From an uncultured Bacteroidia bacterium (GTDB taxonomy: Bacteria > Bacteroidota > Bacteroidia > JANWVE01): DNA of 53,006 nucleotides. Both the position numbers and the translations under genes were made by a program. Shown here one piece after another: positions 8,197 to 17,767 of this stretch (position 1 is its first letter; every line of letters begins with the position of its first letter). Under the pieces are notes generated by a model, which saw only the letters and a program-made list of their open reading frames with translations, did no database searches and had not been told where the DNA came from. The stretch lies in the NCBI GenBank assembly GCA_938028625.1, contig CALIZB010000047.1, positions 1 through 53,006 on the forward strand, in the 5' to 3' direction.

Positions 8197-9090
8197 TCAA
8201 TCTCGTAATGTTTTGCCCGTCAAATGAATAAACAAATCTTCCAGTGTAGGTTTTTGAATAGATATATCATTAAGGTTGATATGTGTTTCTGAAATAAGGT
8301 TTTGTAAAGTTGTGTTTATGTCGTGCGTTTTAAGCATATATTTTCCATCTTTTTGTGTAAAAGAGAAATTTTTTTCTAAAACATTGCTGTCCAAGGCACT
8401 TTTTTCTATTATCAAAGCTGTAGGTAATTGTGCTTGTTGAATAAGATACTGCGGCGAACCTGTACTTACAATTTTGCCGCTGTCCATAATAGCTAATCTA
8501 TCACACAAGCGTTCTGCTTCATCCATGTAATGCGTAGTAAGAACAACGGTTTTACCTTGATTTTTGAGTTTTTGAACAATGTCCCATATATTTCTGCGTG
8601 CTTGTGGGTCTAAACCTGTGGTAGGTTCATCTAAAAATACAATTTCAGGGTCATTTACTAATGCTAATGCTAATACTAAACGCTGTTTTTGACCACCCGA
8701 AAGATGTTTGGTATAAGTTCGGGCTTTCTCTTCCAAATTTACCCAGGTAAGCAAAGTATCTACATCAACAGGATTAGGATAGTAGTGCGCAAAAAGTTGT
8801 AGACATTCTCTTACTGTAATTTTATCATACAAAGATGTACTTTGAAACTGTACACCTATTTTCTGTTTAATTTCTTTTGCATGCGTTTTGATATTCATTC
8901 CTGAAATAAACACTTCACCCGAATCTGCTTTTTGAAGCATTTCTATGATTTCCAGAGTAGTAGTTTTGCCTGCGCCATTGGGACCTAATAGACCAAAAAC
9001 CTCTCCTTGTTGTACTTCAAAACTTACTTCATTTACTGCGAGTATTTGTTTAAAGCGTTTTATAATCTGAATTACTTCTATAACTGCCAT
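8197..9090 (-). CDS. ABC transporter ATP-binding protein (ABC-2/DrrA type)
   Basis: 297 residues. Walker A GPNGAGKTTT near residue 37, Q-loop in IGVQFQSTSL, ABC signature LSGGQKQR, Walker B plus D-loop VFLDEPTTGLDP, and switch His in LTTHYMDEAERL. The C-terminal 70 residues form the regulatory extension seen in ABC-2 exporter ATPases (drug, lipid or polysaccharide export). No permease gene lies on the same strand; the plus-strand permease upstream converges with it with 26 bases between stops and is of the LolE type. Its ABC-2 permease must be elsewhere. Confidence 0.88.
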   Translation of the reverse strand: MAVIEVIQIIKRFKQILAVNEVSFEVQQGEVFGLLGPNGAGKTTTLEIIEMLQKADSGEVFISGMNIKTHAKEIKQKIGVQFQSTSLYDKITVRECLQLFAHYYPNPVDVDTLLTWVNLEEKARTYTKHLSGGQKQRLVLALALVNDPEIVFLDEPTTGLDPQARRNIWDIVQKLKNQGKTVVLTTHYMDEAERLCDRLAIMDSGKIVSTGSPQYLIQQAQLPTALIIEKSALDSNVLEKNFSFTQKDGKYMLKTHDINTTLQNLISETHINLNDISIQKPTLEDLFIHLTGKTLRD

Positions 9091-9163
9091 GCCACAAAAT
9101 AAACAAAAATTATAGTCATAAAAAGAAGTTAATGATGTCGTTGTATAAAAACAAAAAAATATG

Positions 9164-9193
9164 TTGAAGTTTAGACTAATGTAAATATATTTG
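9164..9193 (+). promoter_or_regulatory. Bacteroidota sigma-A promoter of atpA
   Basis: TTG (9164-9166), 19-base spacer, TATATTTG (9186-9193), matching the TTTG/TAnnTTTG consensus. Transcription should begin near 9198-9200. The tracked TTG start at 9191 lies inside the box, which supports ATG 9212. Confidence 0.7.
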
Positions 9194-9211
9194 CAAAAAT
9201 TTAAGTATATT

Positions 9212-10780
9212 ATGGCAGAAGTCAGACCAGATGAAGTATCTGCAATTCTACGCAGTCAACTTGCAGGTGTAAAAACAGACGCAGAATTAGAAGAAGTCGG
9301 CGTTGTATTACAGGTAGGCGACGGAATTGCACGCATATTCGGTTTAACCCAAGTACAAGCAGGAGAACTGATAGAATTCTCCAATGGCGTAAAAGGTATG
9401 GCACTTAACCTTGAAGAAGACAACGTAGGTGCGGTATTATTCGGTTCTTCTGAAGGTATCAAAGAAGGTGATACAGTAAAAAGGACTAAAAAAATTGCGT
9501 CTATTCCCGTAGGAGAAGGACTTTTAGGGCGTGTTATCAATCCACTTGGCGAGCCTATTGACGGCAAAGGTCCAATTACGGGTAATCTTATAGAACTTCC
9601 TTTGGAAAGAAAAGCACCTGGAGTAATCTACCGACAACCCGTAAAAGAACCACTACAAACAGGACTTAAAGCAATTGACTCTATGATACCTATTGGTAAA
9701 GGTCAGAGAGAGTTAATTATCGGAGATAGGCAAACAGGTAAAACTGCTGTGGCTATTGACACCGTTATCAACCAAAATAAACTCAATGAAGGGGTTATTA
9801 GTATTTATGTTGCCACAGGACAAAAAGGTAGTACCGTAGCTCAGATTGTACGTATTCTTGAAAAGTATGATGCTATGAAAAATACTATTATTGTAGTAGC
9901 TACCGCATCAGACCCTGCACCGCTTCAGTTTATTGCTCCTTTTGCAGGTGCTACTATTGGAGAGTACTTCCGTGATACAGGTAGACACGCACTCGCTATT
10001 TATGATGACCTTTCTAAACAAGCTGTAGCTTATCGTGAAATTTCACTTCTTCTCAAACGCCCTCCTGGACGTGAAGCCTATCCTGGTGATGTATTCTATT
10101 TGCACAGCCGTTTATTAGAACGTGCCGCAAGAATTAACGACAATATTGAGGTAGCCAGCAAAATGAATGACCTGCCCGAAGCATTAAGACCTTTGGTTAA
10201 AGGTGGTGGTTCTTTAACTGCATTACCTATAATAGAAACACAAGGCGGGGACGTTTCCGCTTATATCCCTACTAACGTAATTTCTATTACAGACGGACAG
10301 ATATTCCTTGAAAGTGGCTTATTTAACTCAGGTATTCGTCCTGCTATTAACGTAGGTATCTCTGTATCCCGTGTAGGAGGAAACGCTCAAATTAAATCCA
10401 TGAAAAAAGTAGCTGGTACACTTAAATTAGACCTTGCACAATATCGTGAGTTAGAAGCCTTTGCAAAATTTGGTTCTGACTTAGATGCTACTACTAAAAT
10501 GCGTTTAGAAAGAGGAAAACGTTCCGTAGAACTACTCAAACAACCTCAATACAGCCCACTACCCGTAGAGGAGCAAGTTGCGGTTATCTATGTAGCCACC
10601 AAAGGTTTGTTAGACAGTGTAGCCGTAGATAAAATCAAAGAGTTTGAAGCACAGTTTATCTTCCGCCTAAAAAATCAGCATGCTAACGTGTTAGAAAACC
10701 TTAAAAAAGGCAAACTTGATGATGCAGAAACCTCTGTTCTTGAATCTGTTGCCAAAGACGTAGCTAACAGTATGAAATAA
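9212..10780 (+). CDS. atpA: ATP synthase F1 subunit alpha
   Basis: 522 residues, the usual length. This is the non-catalytic nucleotide-binding subunit of the F1 hexamer on the cytoplasmic face of the membrane. Domains: N-terminal beta-barrel (about 25-95), nucleotide-binding core with P-loop [23 protein letters not shown], and the catalytic-interface Arg region ISVSRVGG; helical C-terminal domain after [22 protein letters not shown] start it at ATG 9212 (MAEVRPDEV) rather than the tracked TTG 9191. It is unusual in being alone: it is not preceded by atpH/atpF or followed by atpG, and it is bounded by its own promoter and a strong terminator. atpC also stands apart at 46.3 kb. Confidence 0.97.
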   Translation: MAEVRPDEVSAILRSQLAGVKTDAELEEVGVVLQVGDGIARIFGLTQVQAGELIEFSNGVKGMALNLEEDNVGAVLFGSSEGIKEGDTVKRTKKIASIPVGEGLLGRVINPLGEPIDGKGPITGNLIELPLERKAPGVIYRQPVKEPLQTGLKAIDSMIPIGKGQRELIIGDRQTGKTAVAIDTVINQNKLNEGVISIYVATGQKGSTVAQIVRILEKYDAMKNTIIVVATASDPAPLQFIAPFAGATIGEYFRDTGRHALAIYDDLSKQAVAYREISLLLKRPPGREAYPGDVFYLHSRLLERAARINDNIEVASKMNDLPEALRPLVKGGGSLTALPIIETQGGDVSAYIPTNVISITDGQIFLESGLFNSGIRPAINVGISVSRVGGNAQIKSMKKVAGTLKLDLAQYRELEAFAKFGSDLDATTKMRLERGKRSVELLKQPQYSPLPVEEQVAVIYVATKGLLDSVAVDKIKEFEAQFIFRLKNQHANVLENLKKGKLDDAETSVLESVAKDVANSMK

Positions 10781-10806
10781 TGCCACATAATAATAAAACA
10801 CAAAAA

Positions 10807-10840
10807 AAAACGACAATTCTTACAAGATTGTCGTTTTTTT
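10807..10840 (+). terminator. rho-independent terminator of atpA
   Basis: Stem AAAACGACAAT / ATTGTCGTTTT with a 9-base loop, running into a T tract. It lies 27 bases after the atpA stop, showing that atpA is a single-gene transcript. Confidence 0.88.
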
Positions 10841-10967
10841 CTGTATCAACATTGAATTGGAAAAACTGTCTATTGAGTACAGAAACAGTGTATCCTTAAT
10901 CAATATGTAAAATTAGTAGGATTATTTTTGTGATGCATAGTTAAAATACTACAAAAACAAAGTAAAA

Positions 10968-10998
10968 TTTGTACAGCATAATATTTTTTGTATTTTTG
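10968..10998 (+). promoter_or_regulatory. Bacteroidota sigma-A promoter of mdh
   Basis: TTTG (10968-10971), 19-base spacer, TATTTTTG (10991-10998). ATG of mdh follows 27 bases later. Confidence 0.72.
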
Positions 10999-11025
10999 GC
11001 ACACATTCAAAACAAGTAAACCATT

Positions 11026-11970
11026 ATGACAAAAGTATCTATAATTGGTGCAGGAAACGTAGGTGCTACCTGTGCCAATGTTATCGCTCATAAAGAACTA
11101 TGCAATGAATTAGTATTAGTAGATATTAAAGAAGGCATTGCAGAGGGAAAAGCCTTAGATATGTGGCAACAAGCCCCTATTGATTATTATGACACGTATT
11201 CAGTAGGTTGCACGAATGATTATACTAAAACAGCTAATTCTGACGTGGTAGTAATTACTTCAGGTGTACCTCGTAAACCTGGTATGTCCCGTGATGATTT
11301 AATTTCTATCAATGCTGATGTAGTAAAAAGCGTTACAGAAAACGTAGTCAAATACTCTCCTAATGCTATTATCATTGTAGTATCTAATCCGCTTGATGTA
11401 ATGACGTATCATGCATACAAAGTATCAGGGTTTTCTTCTCAAAAGGTGCTTGGAATGGCAGGAATTTTAGATACGGCAAGATACAGAGCATTTATTGCAG
11501 AAGCCTTAAATGTAAGTCCAAAAGATATTCAAGCTATTTTAATGGGCGGACACGGTGATACTATGGTGCCTTTACCTCGTTATACTACGGTTTCAGGTAT
11601 TCCTTTAACTGAATTACTGCCCCAAGATAAAATTGATGCTATTGTAGAACGTACTAAATTTGGTGGAGGCGAACTTGTTAAATTGATGGGTACTTCTGCA
11701 TGGTATGCCCCAGGCGCTGCAGCCGCACAAATGGTAGAAGCCATTCTCCGCGACCAAAAACGTATATTCCCTTGCTGTGTACTTTTACAAGGTCAATATG
11801 GATTAAACAACATTTATGTAGGTGCTCCTGTAATTCTTGGCAAAAATGGTGTAGAAAAAATTATAGAGCTTCAACTTACAGAGAGCGAAAAAGCATTGTT
11901 AAACGCTTCCGCAAGTGCCGTAAAAGAACAGTGTGATGTGTTAGATAAATTATCTGCGGCAAAAGGCTAA
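11026..11970 (+). CDS. mdh: malate dehydrogenase (LDH-like type)
   Basis: 314 residues. Oxidises malate to oxaloacetate with NAD in the TCA cycle, cytoplasmic. N-terminal Rossmann motif IGAGNVGATCAN; substrate Arg in VPRKPGMSRDD (Arg83, Arg89); NPLDVMTY; catalytic pair Asp149 in ILDTARYR (with Arg152) and His176 in GGHGDTMVP. Arg83, rather than the Gln of lactate dehydrogenase, at the specificity loop marks malate use. Length and motifs match the MDH type 3 family. Single-gene unit with its own promoter and a following hairpin. Confidence 0.96.
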   Translation: MTKVSIIGAGNVGATCANVIAHKELCNELVLVDIKEGIAEGKALDMWQQAPIDYYDTYSVGCTNDYTKTANSDVVVITSGVPRKPGMSRDDLISINADVVKSVTENVVKYSPNAIIIVVSNPLDVMTYHAYKVSGFSSQKVLGMAGILDTARYRAFIAEALNVSPKDIQAILMGGHGDTMVPLPRYTTVSGIPLTELLPQDKIDAIVERTKFGGGELVKLMGTSAWYAPGAAAAQMVEAILRDQKRIFPCCVLLQGQYGLNNIYVGAPVILGKNGVEKIIELQLTESEKALLNASASAVKEQCDVLDKLSAAKG

Positions 11971-12014
11971 TTTTGTTCGTGATATCAAAAAATAGTTCAT
12001 CACTTTAAAGAAAC

Positions 12015-12049
12015 AAACCCTATAGGACTTTGAAAATCTTATAGGGTTT
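12015..12049. terminator. hairpin between convergent mdh and the alpha-2-macroglobulin remnant
   Basis: AAACCCTATAGGA / TCTTATAGGGTTT, about 13 bp with one G-T pair and a 9-base loop. The T tract is weak on the plus strand and also weak on the minus strand, so it may act in both directions or need Rho. Confidence 0.6.
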
Positions 12050-12070
12050 ATAGTATTTGGTTATTCAAGA

Positions 12071-13922
12071 TTACTCTTTGATGAGTATAGTATTAAATGC
12101 ACTGTATCCTCTGTATTCAGGATAATACATTAATGAAGCAATAGCAGGCGTTACATGATATCTACCAGGTATCTGTGCTTTAAGTAAGTAAGAATATTCA
12201 TAAGTTCCTGGATTAAGTTTAGTAATGGTAATAGCTAATTTGTTATCGCGGTATTCACGATGCGTGTACCATCTATTCCAGTTACGATAATTATAAGCAT
12301 AAGTATCCCAATAATTAGTAATACCATCATATTCTTTTTCAGAGGGAATAATAAATCCCTTGGTATCACGGATAAATTCACAACCTGCAGGAATAGGGTC
12401 TTCTATGAGAACAAAATCTTGTGCCGCGATATTAGATACTTTACATTTAACCAATATTTCATCTCCTGAATGTATATTTTTGAAATCTACTTTTTCTTTA
12501 TGGTAAGTTAATTTTCCTAACACATCTACCTTTTTGACCAATTTATAGTATTCTCGTTCTACGATGAATGTTTTTTCGTTATCAGTTTTTTGGTTGACAG
12601 GTTTTTGTTGTTCATTGGAAGAGTTTTCGTTATAGAAATAAGTAAGTTTTCCGCTGACCATAGCCATACCTGTACCTTCTAAACGCAGATTTATTGTATT
12701 ATTTCCCAACTGCAAATCTTTTACCTTAACAAGTGGCTGTTTTTGGTTACGATTATTTTTATCTATTTTTTGAGTATAGAGCGTTTTACCATTTTGTGTA
12801 AGAGTAAGTGTGTATTCTGCATTAACTTCCTGTTTAATAAACTCATTGACGGCATAAATGGACATTGCGGTCTGACGGGTATTGTGCCATGCTTCACCTT
12901 CCCGTTTAGACATAAGCCATCGGGTAGCCAAAGGCAGTACTTCATGATTGGGACGTACCATGTATATTGCTTTAATGGCATTGGCAGTGGTTTCTACCTG
13001 GTCATCTTGCCATGAGTAATAGAACTTTTTACCTCCCCAGTAATGTCCCATACCTGTTTTCTGTACTTTTTGCATGAGCATATCTAGTAATTTATCCTGC
13101 ATGGCTTTGTCTTTGGCTAAACTGGCTGCCTGCAACCATAAACTTAATGTATAAGCATTTTCTTTGTCTAATGGCATAGTTTTATATTTATCCCATACTT
13201 CATTGATGCCACAGTTAAGAGCTACCATCATTTGGTACGCATGAGTGGCAGGGTCATCAGATTTTTTATTAAATATCAATTCTCTCAATGCATTTCTACC
13301 ACCATTATACATGTCATCAGGTACGGGGTGTCCTGCTTTTTTAGCAAGATACAGTCCATTACATACATAAGCGGTCATAAATGGGTGTGTAGCGTCGTTT
13401 GTCCACCAGCCCCAACCGCCATCTATATGTTGCAGTTCTTTTAAGCGTTTGATACCAGCCTGAACCATTTTAGCAAGTTCAGCTTTATTTATAGATGCTG
13501 TATATTCAGAGTTACCAAGATTTTCCAAAGTATTGGATACAATCACATTAGGTAAAAATCTGCTCATAGTCTGTTCTAGAAGCCGTAAGGGTAGCCAATA
13601 AGGTTTTCTATGCCGTTAAGCAAAGCAGAGGTAAGAGAAGGTTCTACGGTAAGGAATAATGAGGCACTAGCTATATCTGTATTCTGAGGAACTGTTTGAG
13701 ATGCTGCATGAAGAAGTTTTTTGCATTTTTTATTTTGTAGGCTACTACACGAAGATTTTTTGTACTTCGGCTGTACGAATAATCATAGTATTGTATAGTA
13801 GCGGATTGTTCCGTAGTAAAGGTTTGATTAGCATAGATGTAAAAGCTACGTTGCTGAGCTTGTAATACGTATATGGGCATCAATAAAGCTAATACGCATA
13901 AAAAGATGAGGTTTGTTTTCAT
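12071..13922 (-). pseudogene. alpha-2-macroglobulin family protein, internally deleted and frameshifted
   Basis: Bacterial alpha-2-macroglobulins are large (often about 1,900 residues) periplasmic or lipid-anchored protease traps. Three pieces remain. (a) 13671-13922: signal peptide MKTNLIFLCVLALLMPIYVLQA and the first macroglobulin domain (SFYIYANQTF, LRVVAYKIKNAKNFF). (b) Near 13714 the frame changes to KKLLHAASQTVPQNTDIAS and on to TVEPSLTSALLNGIENLIGYPYGF, the start of the thioester domain; more than a thousand residues between (a) and (b) are gone. (c) 12071-13567: EQTMSRFLPNVIV..., the rest of the thioester domain with HIDGGWGWW and the C-terminal receptor-like domain, 498 residues without a stop. 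At the junction of (b) and (c) the expected GC(T/G)EQ motif reads GGC-TTCTA-GAACAG: one base is missing and the thioester Cys is lost. The long intact 3' ORF suggests recent decay. Confidence 0.85.
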
Positions 13923-14027
13923 AAGATAAGAAGTACAATTTAGGCATATATTCCTGTACCTGTAACAAGGTAAATGAGATTTTGAAAAATAGTCCTGATA
14001 TCGTTTAAATAAATTATGTTAAAAACG

Positions 14028-14035
14028 TACTTTTG
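14028..14035 (+). promoter_or_regulatory. TAnnTTTG -7 box for the aminotransferase gene
   Basis: TACTTTTG ending 6 bases before ATG 14042. The tracked TTG start (14033) falls inside the box. -33 element unclear. Confidence 0.45.
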
Positions 14036-14041
14036 TATCCT

Positions 14042-15184
14042 ATGATATATTTGGCACGTCCGCACCTGTCAGGAAAAGAATGGGAATATGTAAAACAATG
14101 TTTAGATACGAATTGGATTTCCGTAGCAGGGGACTTTGTGCCACAATTTGAACAAAAAATAGCAGAATATACAAATGTACAACATGCAGTAGCTATGTCT
14201 TCGGGTACAGCGGCGTTGCATATTGCTTTACATACCTTAGGCATTGGGCAAAATGACGCGGTTATTGTACCTACTCTTACCTTTGTAGCTTCGGTTAATG
14301 CTATTTGTTACACACAAGCTACTCCAATTTTTGTAGATGTACATCAAGATACATGGCAATTAGATACACACATATTAGAAAATTACCTGAATATAGGGAC
14401 TTACGCATATCAGGGAAATTATTATGACAAAAAAACACATAAAAAACTAAAAGCCATTTTACCTGTCCATGTACTTGGCAATATGCCTGCTATGCACAGG
14501 ATACTTGAATTAGCAGATAAATTTAACCTCATAGTCGTAGAAGATGCCGCAGAAGCCTTAGGGAGTTTTTATCAAAATAAACATGCGGGAAGTATAGGAA
14601 AAACAGGTATTTTGAGTTTTAATGGTAATAAAATTATTACTACGGGCGGCGGAGGTATGTTGCTTACTAATGATAAACAAATTGCAAAGCACGCAAGACA
14701 TCTTATTCACCAAGCTAAAATAAACGGTAATGAATATATTCATGATGAAATTGGATTTAATTATCGCTTATTAAATATATTAGCGGCTATCGGCGTAGCA
14801 CAAATAGAACAATTACCTTATTTTCTTCAAAAAAAACAAAATATATTTCAATTTTACAAGGAGCATTTAACCCCATTAGGACTTATAACCCAAAAAATAA
14901 CCGAAAATGTACGTTCAAATTATTGGCTAAGCACATTTCTTTTACCTGACCATATAGATAAATCAGGTTTATTACAATTTTTACAGGCAAATGAAATAGA
15001 AGCACGTAGTTTTTGGAAACCTATGCATACTTTGAGTATGTTCAAAGAATTTTCTTACATCACACAAAATAACATGGCTGAACAGATTTATCAAAAAGCT
15101 ATTAGTCTACCATCAGGAACAGATATAACCGAAACAGAACTGCATACTGTTATCAATGCTATTAAAAACTACTTAAAAAAATAA
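14042..15184 (+). CDS. DegT/DnrJ/EryC1 family sugar aminotransferase, LegC-like
   Basis: About 380 residues. PLP-dependent transfer of an amino group from glutamate to a nucleotide-linked keto-sugar, for surface polysaccharide or nonulosonic acid synthesis. N-terminal YLARPHLSGKEWEYV; PLP phosphate loop MSSGTAALHIALH; Asp/Glu region VVEDAAEALGSFY; Schiff-base Lys in SFNGNKIITTGGGGM, a form typical of the LegC-type branch. ATG 14042 (MIYLARP) fits the family start better than the tracked TTG. It is followed 29 bases later by purK and then a glycosyltransferase, but no other sugar-nucleotide genes are near, so the exact sugar cannot be named. Confidence 0.85.
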   Translation: MIYLARPHLSGKEWEYVKQCLDTNWISVAGDFVPQFEQKIAEYTNVQHAVAMSSGTAALHIALHTLGIGQNDAVIVPTLTFVASVNAICYTQATPIFVDVHQDTWQLDTHILENYLNIGTYAYQGNYYDKKTHKKLKAILPVHVLGNMPAMHRILELADKFNLIVVEDAAEALGSFYQNKHAGSIGKTGILSFNGNKIITTGGGGMLLTNDKQIAKHARHLIHQAKINGNEYIHDEIGFNYRLLNILAAIGVAQIEQLPYFLQKKQNIFQFYKEHLTPLGLITQKITENVRSNYWLSTFLLPDHIDKSGLLQFLQANEIEARSFWKPMHTLSMFKEFSYITQNNMAEQIYQKAISLPSGTDITETELHTVINAIKNYLKK

Positions 15185-15201
15185 TACACAAGAATTTTAT
15201 A

Positions 15202-15209
15202 TAACTTTG
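15202..15209 (+). promoter_or_regulatory. TAnnTTTG box directly before purK
   Basis: TAACTTTG with only 4 bases before ATG 15214. No TTTG at the right distance, and purK may also be read through from the upstream gene. Confidence 0.35.
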
Positions 15210-15213
15210 CCCC

Positions 15214-16335
15214 ATGAAAAAAATAGGTATTATAGGGGGAGGGCAGTTAGGGTTAATGCTCATGGAAGCGGCTGTGCCTTTCAATATAAAATGTAATATT
15301 CTTGATACAGAAGATTGTAGCGCAGGATATCTAGCCCATAAACACATTATTAGTAATTTGTATGATAAAAAAGCCATTAAAAAGTTAGCTAAACATTCTG
15401 ATATACTTACCTATGAAATAGAGCATTTTGATACAGAAACTGTATTAGAACTTACCAAAAAAGATAAAATAACCTGTATTCCTTGTCCCGAGATATTACA
15501 CATCATTCAAGATAAATATAAGCAAAAATGTTTTTTTGAAGAACATCAAATTCCCACAGCACCGTTTGTATCAGTTAATAGTCCAAAAGAATGGAAAAAA
15601 GCCGCAGAACAGCTTAATACAGATACATTCGTAGCTAAATTACATAAAGGCGGTTATGACGGCAAAGGCGTGCTAATTTGTGATAAAAATAGCCTTACAC
15701 AAACTTTTGACGCACCTTGTATCATAGAAAAATTTATTCCTTGTAAGCATGAAATTGCCATTATAGTAGCAAGAGATAAACAAGGTAAAATAGCGGTTTA
15801 TCCTGCGATAGAAATGGTATTTGATGAAGAAGCTAATTTGCTTAAATACCTGCTTTGCCCTGCGCGTGTATCTGAAAAATTAGCACAACAAGCACAGAAT
15901 ATTGCTATTCAAGTGGTAGAAGCTTTAAATGGAATAGGTATTTTTGCTATTGAGATGTTTGTTACGCAAGAAGATACGGTATTAGTAAATGAAATTGCTC
16001 CCCGCCCACATAATTCAGGACATCATACTATTGAAGCCTGTTATACTTCACAATATGAACAGTTGATACGTATTTTATTAGATTTACCCTTGGGCAGTAC
16101 AGAGTTAATTAAACCTGCGGTTATGCTTAACCTTCTCGGTGAAAAAGAATATCAAGGTATACCCATGTATGTAGGTTTAGAACAAGCCTTGCAGATACAA
16201 GGAGTTTATGTGCATTTGTACAACAAAAAAGAAACCCGCCCAATGCGAAAAATGGGTCATGTAACTATTTTAGGAAATACTCTTGAAGAGGCTATGAAAA
16301 AAGCAGAACAGATACAGATAAAAGTAATTTCATAA
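15214..16335 (+). CDS. purK: N5-carboxyaminoimidazole ribonucleotide synthase
   Basis: 373 residues. ATP-dependent carboxylation of AIR to N5-CAIR in de novo purine synthesis. ATP-grasp enzyme: N-terminal nucleotide-like fold IGIIGGGQLGLMLMEAA; central ATP-grasp with FVAKLHKGGYDGKGV and EKFIPCKHEIAIIVARD; metal and substrate site FAIEMFV...VLVNEIAPRPHNSGHHTIEAC. Length matches the family. purE, the usual partner, is not in the window. It lies 29 bases after the aminotransferase gene on the same strand. Confidence 0.95.
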   Translation: MKKIGIIGGGQLGLMLMEAAVPFNIKCNILDTEDCSAGYLAHKHIISNLYDKKAIKKLAKHSDILTYEIEHFDTETVLELTKKDKITCIPCPEILHIIQDKYKQKCFFEEHQIPTAPFVSVNSPKEWKKAAEQLNTDTFVAKLHKGGYDGKGVLICDKNSLTQTFDAPCIIEKFIPCKHEIAIIVARDKQGKIAVYPAIEMVFDEEANLLKYLLCPARVSEKLAQQAQNIAIQVVEALNGIGIFAIEMFVTQEDTVLVNEIAPRPHNSGHHTIEACYTSQYEQLIRILLDLPLGSTELIKPAVMLNLLGEKEYQGIPMYVGLEQALQIQGVYVHLYNKKETRPMRKMGHVTILGNTLEEAMKKAEQIQIKVIS

Positions 16336-16398
16336 GTTCAGTAACATACGTATTAGACTCATTATTTTTGTTAAATGTAGTTTTAGTTCGTTTATAAT

Positions 16399-17700
16399 AT
16401 GCCCAAAAAAGTTTTATTTATCACGTATTATTTTCCTCCCAGCGGAGGCTCAGGTGTGCAAAGACCCCTTAAATTCATTAAGTATCTACGTCAGTTTGAT
16501 TGGGAACCCATAGTATTTACTATTAAAAACGGTGAATATCCTGCTCTTGATGAAACGCTTTGGAAAGAAGTTCCTGAAAACACTACTGTTCTGCGTGTAC
16601 CTGCTTTTGAACCTTACAAATGGTATAAAAAATTTACCAACAAAAACAAAACTACTAAAATAGACCGAAATGTATTAGAAACCTCTTCCAAATCATGGAA
16701 GGACCGGATAGCGATATGGCTACGGGGTAATATTTTTATTCCTGACGCCCGTAGATTTTGGATACGTCCTTCTATAAAGTTTTTATCCCGTTATCTCAAA
16801 GAAAACAAAATAGATGCTGTTATCAGCACAGGACCTCCGCACAGCGCGCATCTTATTGCTTTGGCTGTAAAAGAAAAATTTGGTATCCCATGGATTGCGG
16901 ATTTCAGAGACCCATGGACAAAAATTTATTATCACCAGCACCTGCAACTCTCCAAATGGGCAGAAAAAAGACATCTTGAACTAGAAGAAAAAGTATTAAA
17001 ATATGCAGACATTGTAGTCACCATAGGTAAAACACTAGCAGAAGAATTAGCAGAAATTAGGCAATTACCTGTGGAATATATTTACAATGGTTATGATGAA
17101 TCAGACTTCGCGCCATACAGAAATCTACCTTTACACGAAAAATTTACACTTACTTACATGGGAACTCTACTTCCACATATAGAACCAACCGTTTTATGGA
17201 GTGCATTAGCCCAATGGTTGGATAAGAATCCCGAAGCTAAAACACAGTTTCAAATTCGTATGATAGGTAAAATTCCTGAGAAAGTTAAACAAAATATGCA
17301 ACAAGCAGGATTATCTGAATACACATATTATTCCCCTGACGTAGTAGAACATCATACCGCTATTGAAGAAATCTGCAAATCTCATATTTTATTTATGAGT
17401 GTAGTTTTGGATAAAAATACGGTTTCAGGCAAACTGTTTGAGTATTTGGCATCAGGCAAACCTTTTTTATGTTTTTGTAATCCCGAAGGTGATGCGGCAC
17501 AAATTATTCAACAATGTAATGCAGGAACAGTATTACCTTATGACGCAGAATACTCAAAGATTGAGGCTTTTTTAGATAAAGAATGGCAACGGTATAAAGC
17601 AAAAGATTTTACTGCTGTACCTAATGAAAAAACACAGCAACTCTCCCGAAAATATCAGACAGGACAACTAGCCCAATTACTTAACAGATGTGTAAGTTGA
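16399..17700 (+). CDS. glycosyltransferase family 4 protein
   Basis: 433 residues, GT-B fold. N-terminal acceptor domain begins KKVLFITYYFPPSGGSGVQR, with the Gly-rich loop usual in GT4 enzymes; STGPPHSAHLIAL and WIADFRDPWTK follow. The C-terminal donor domain starts near FTLTYMGTLLPHIEP and contains the EX7E-like segment SGKLFEYLASGKPFL, where the first Glu contacts the nucleotide sugar. Likely builds a surface glycan. Donor and acceptor are not predictable. Same strand as the aminotransferase and purK, 63 bases after purK. Confidence 0.87.
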   Translation: MPKKVLFITYYFPPSGGSGVQRPLKFIKYLRQFDWEPIVFTIKNGEYPALDETLWKEVPENTTVLRVPAFEPYKWYKKFTNKNKTTKIDRNVLETSSKSWKDRIAIWLRGNIFIPDARRFWIRPSIKFLSRYLKENKIDAVISTGPPHSAHLIALAVKEKFGIPWIADFRDPWTKIYYHQHLQLSKWAEKRHLELEEKVLKYADIVVTIGKTLAEELAEIRQLPVEYIYNGYDESDFAPYRNLPLHEKFTLTYMGTLLPHIEPTVLWSALAQWLDKNPEAKTQFQIRMIGKIPEKVKQNMQQAGLSEYTYYSPDVVEHHTAIEEICKSHILFMSVVLDKNTVSGKLFEYLASGKPFLCFCNPEGDAAQIIQQCNAGTVLPYDAEYSKIEAFLDKEWQRYKAKDFTAVPNEKTQQLSRKYQTGQLAQLLNRCVS

Positions 17701-17754
17701 AAACAACTTTTGTGAGTTTAAACAAATGATTTTTCATTGTTTTATGCAATTTTG

Positions 17755-17762
17755 TATCTTTG
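17755..17762 (+). promoter_or_regulatory. TAnnTTTG -7 box for the outer-membrane protein gene
   Basis: TATCTTTG ending 5 bases before ATG 17768. This argues for 17768 as the start instead of the tracked 17726. Confidence 0.45.
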
Positions 17763-17767
17763 CGGAT

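Noticed and set aside
6953-9090. Permease and ABC ATPase as one transporter operon
   Set aside because: Opposite strands, convergent, and different ABC subfamilies.
12071-13567. 498-residue ORF as a free-standing protein
   Set aside because: Starts at the Met of TMSRF inside the thioester domain, with no signal peptide or promoter; it is the 3' remnant of a broken gene.
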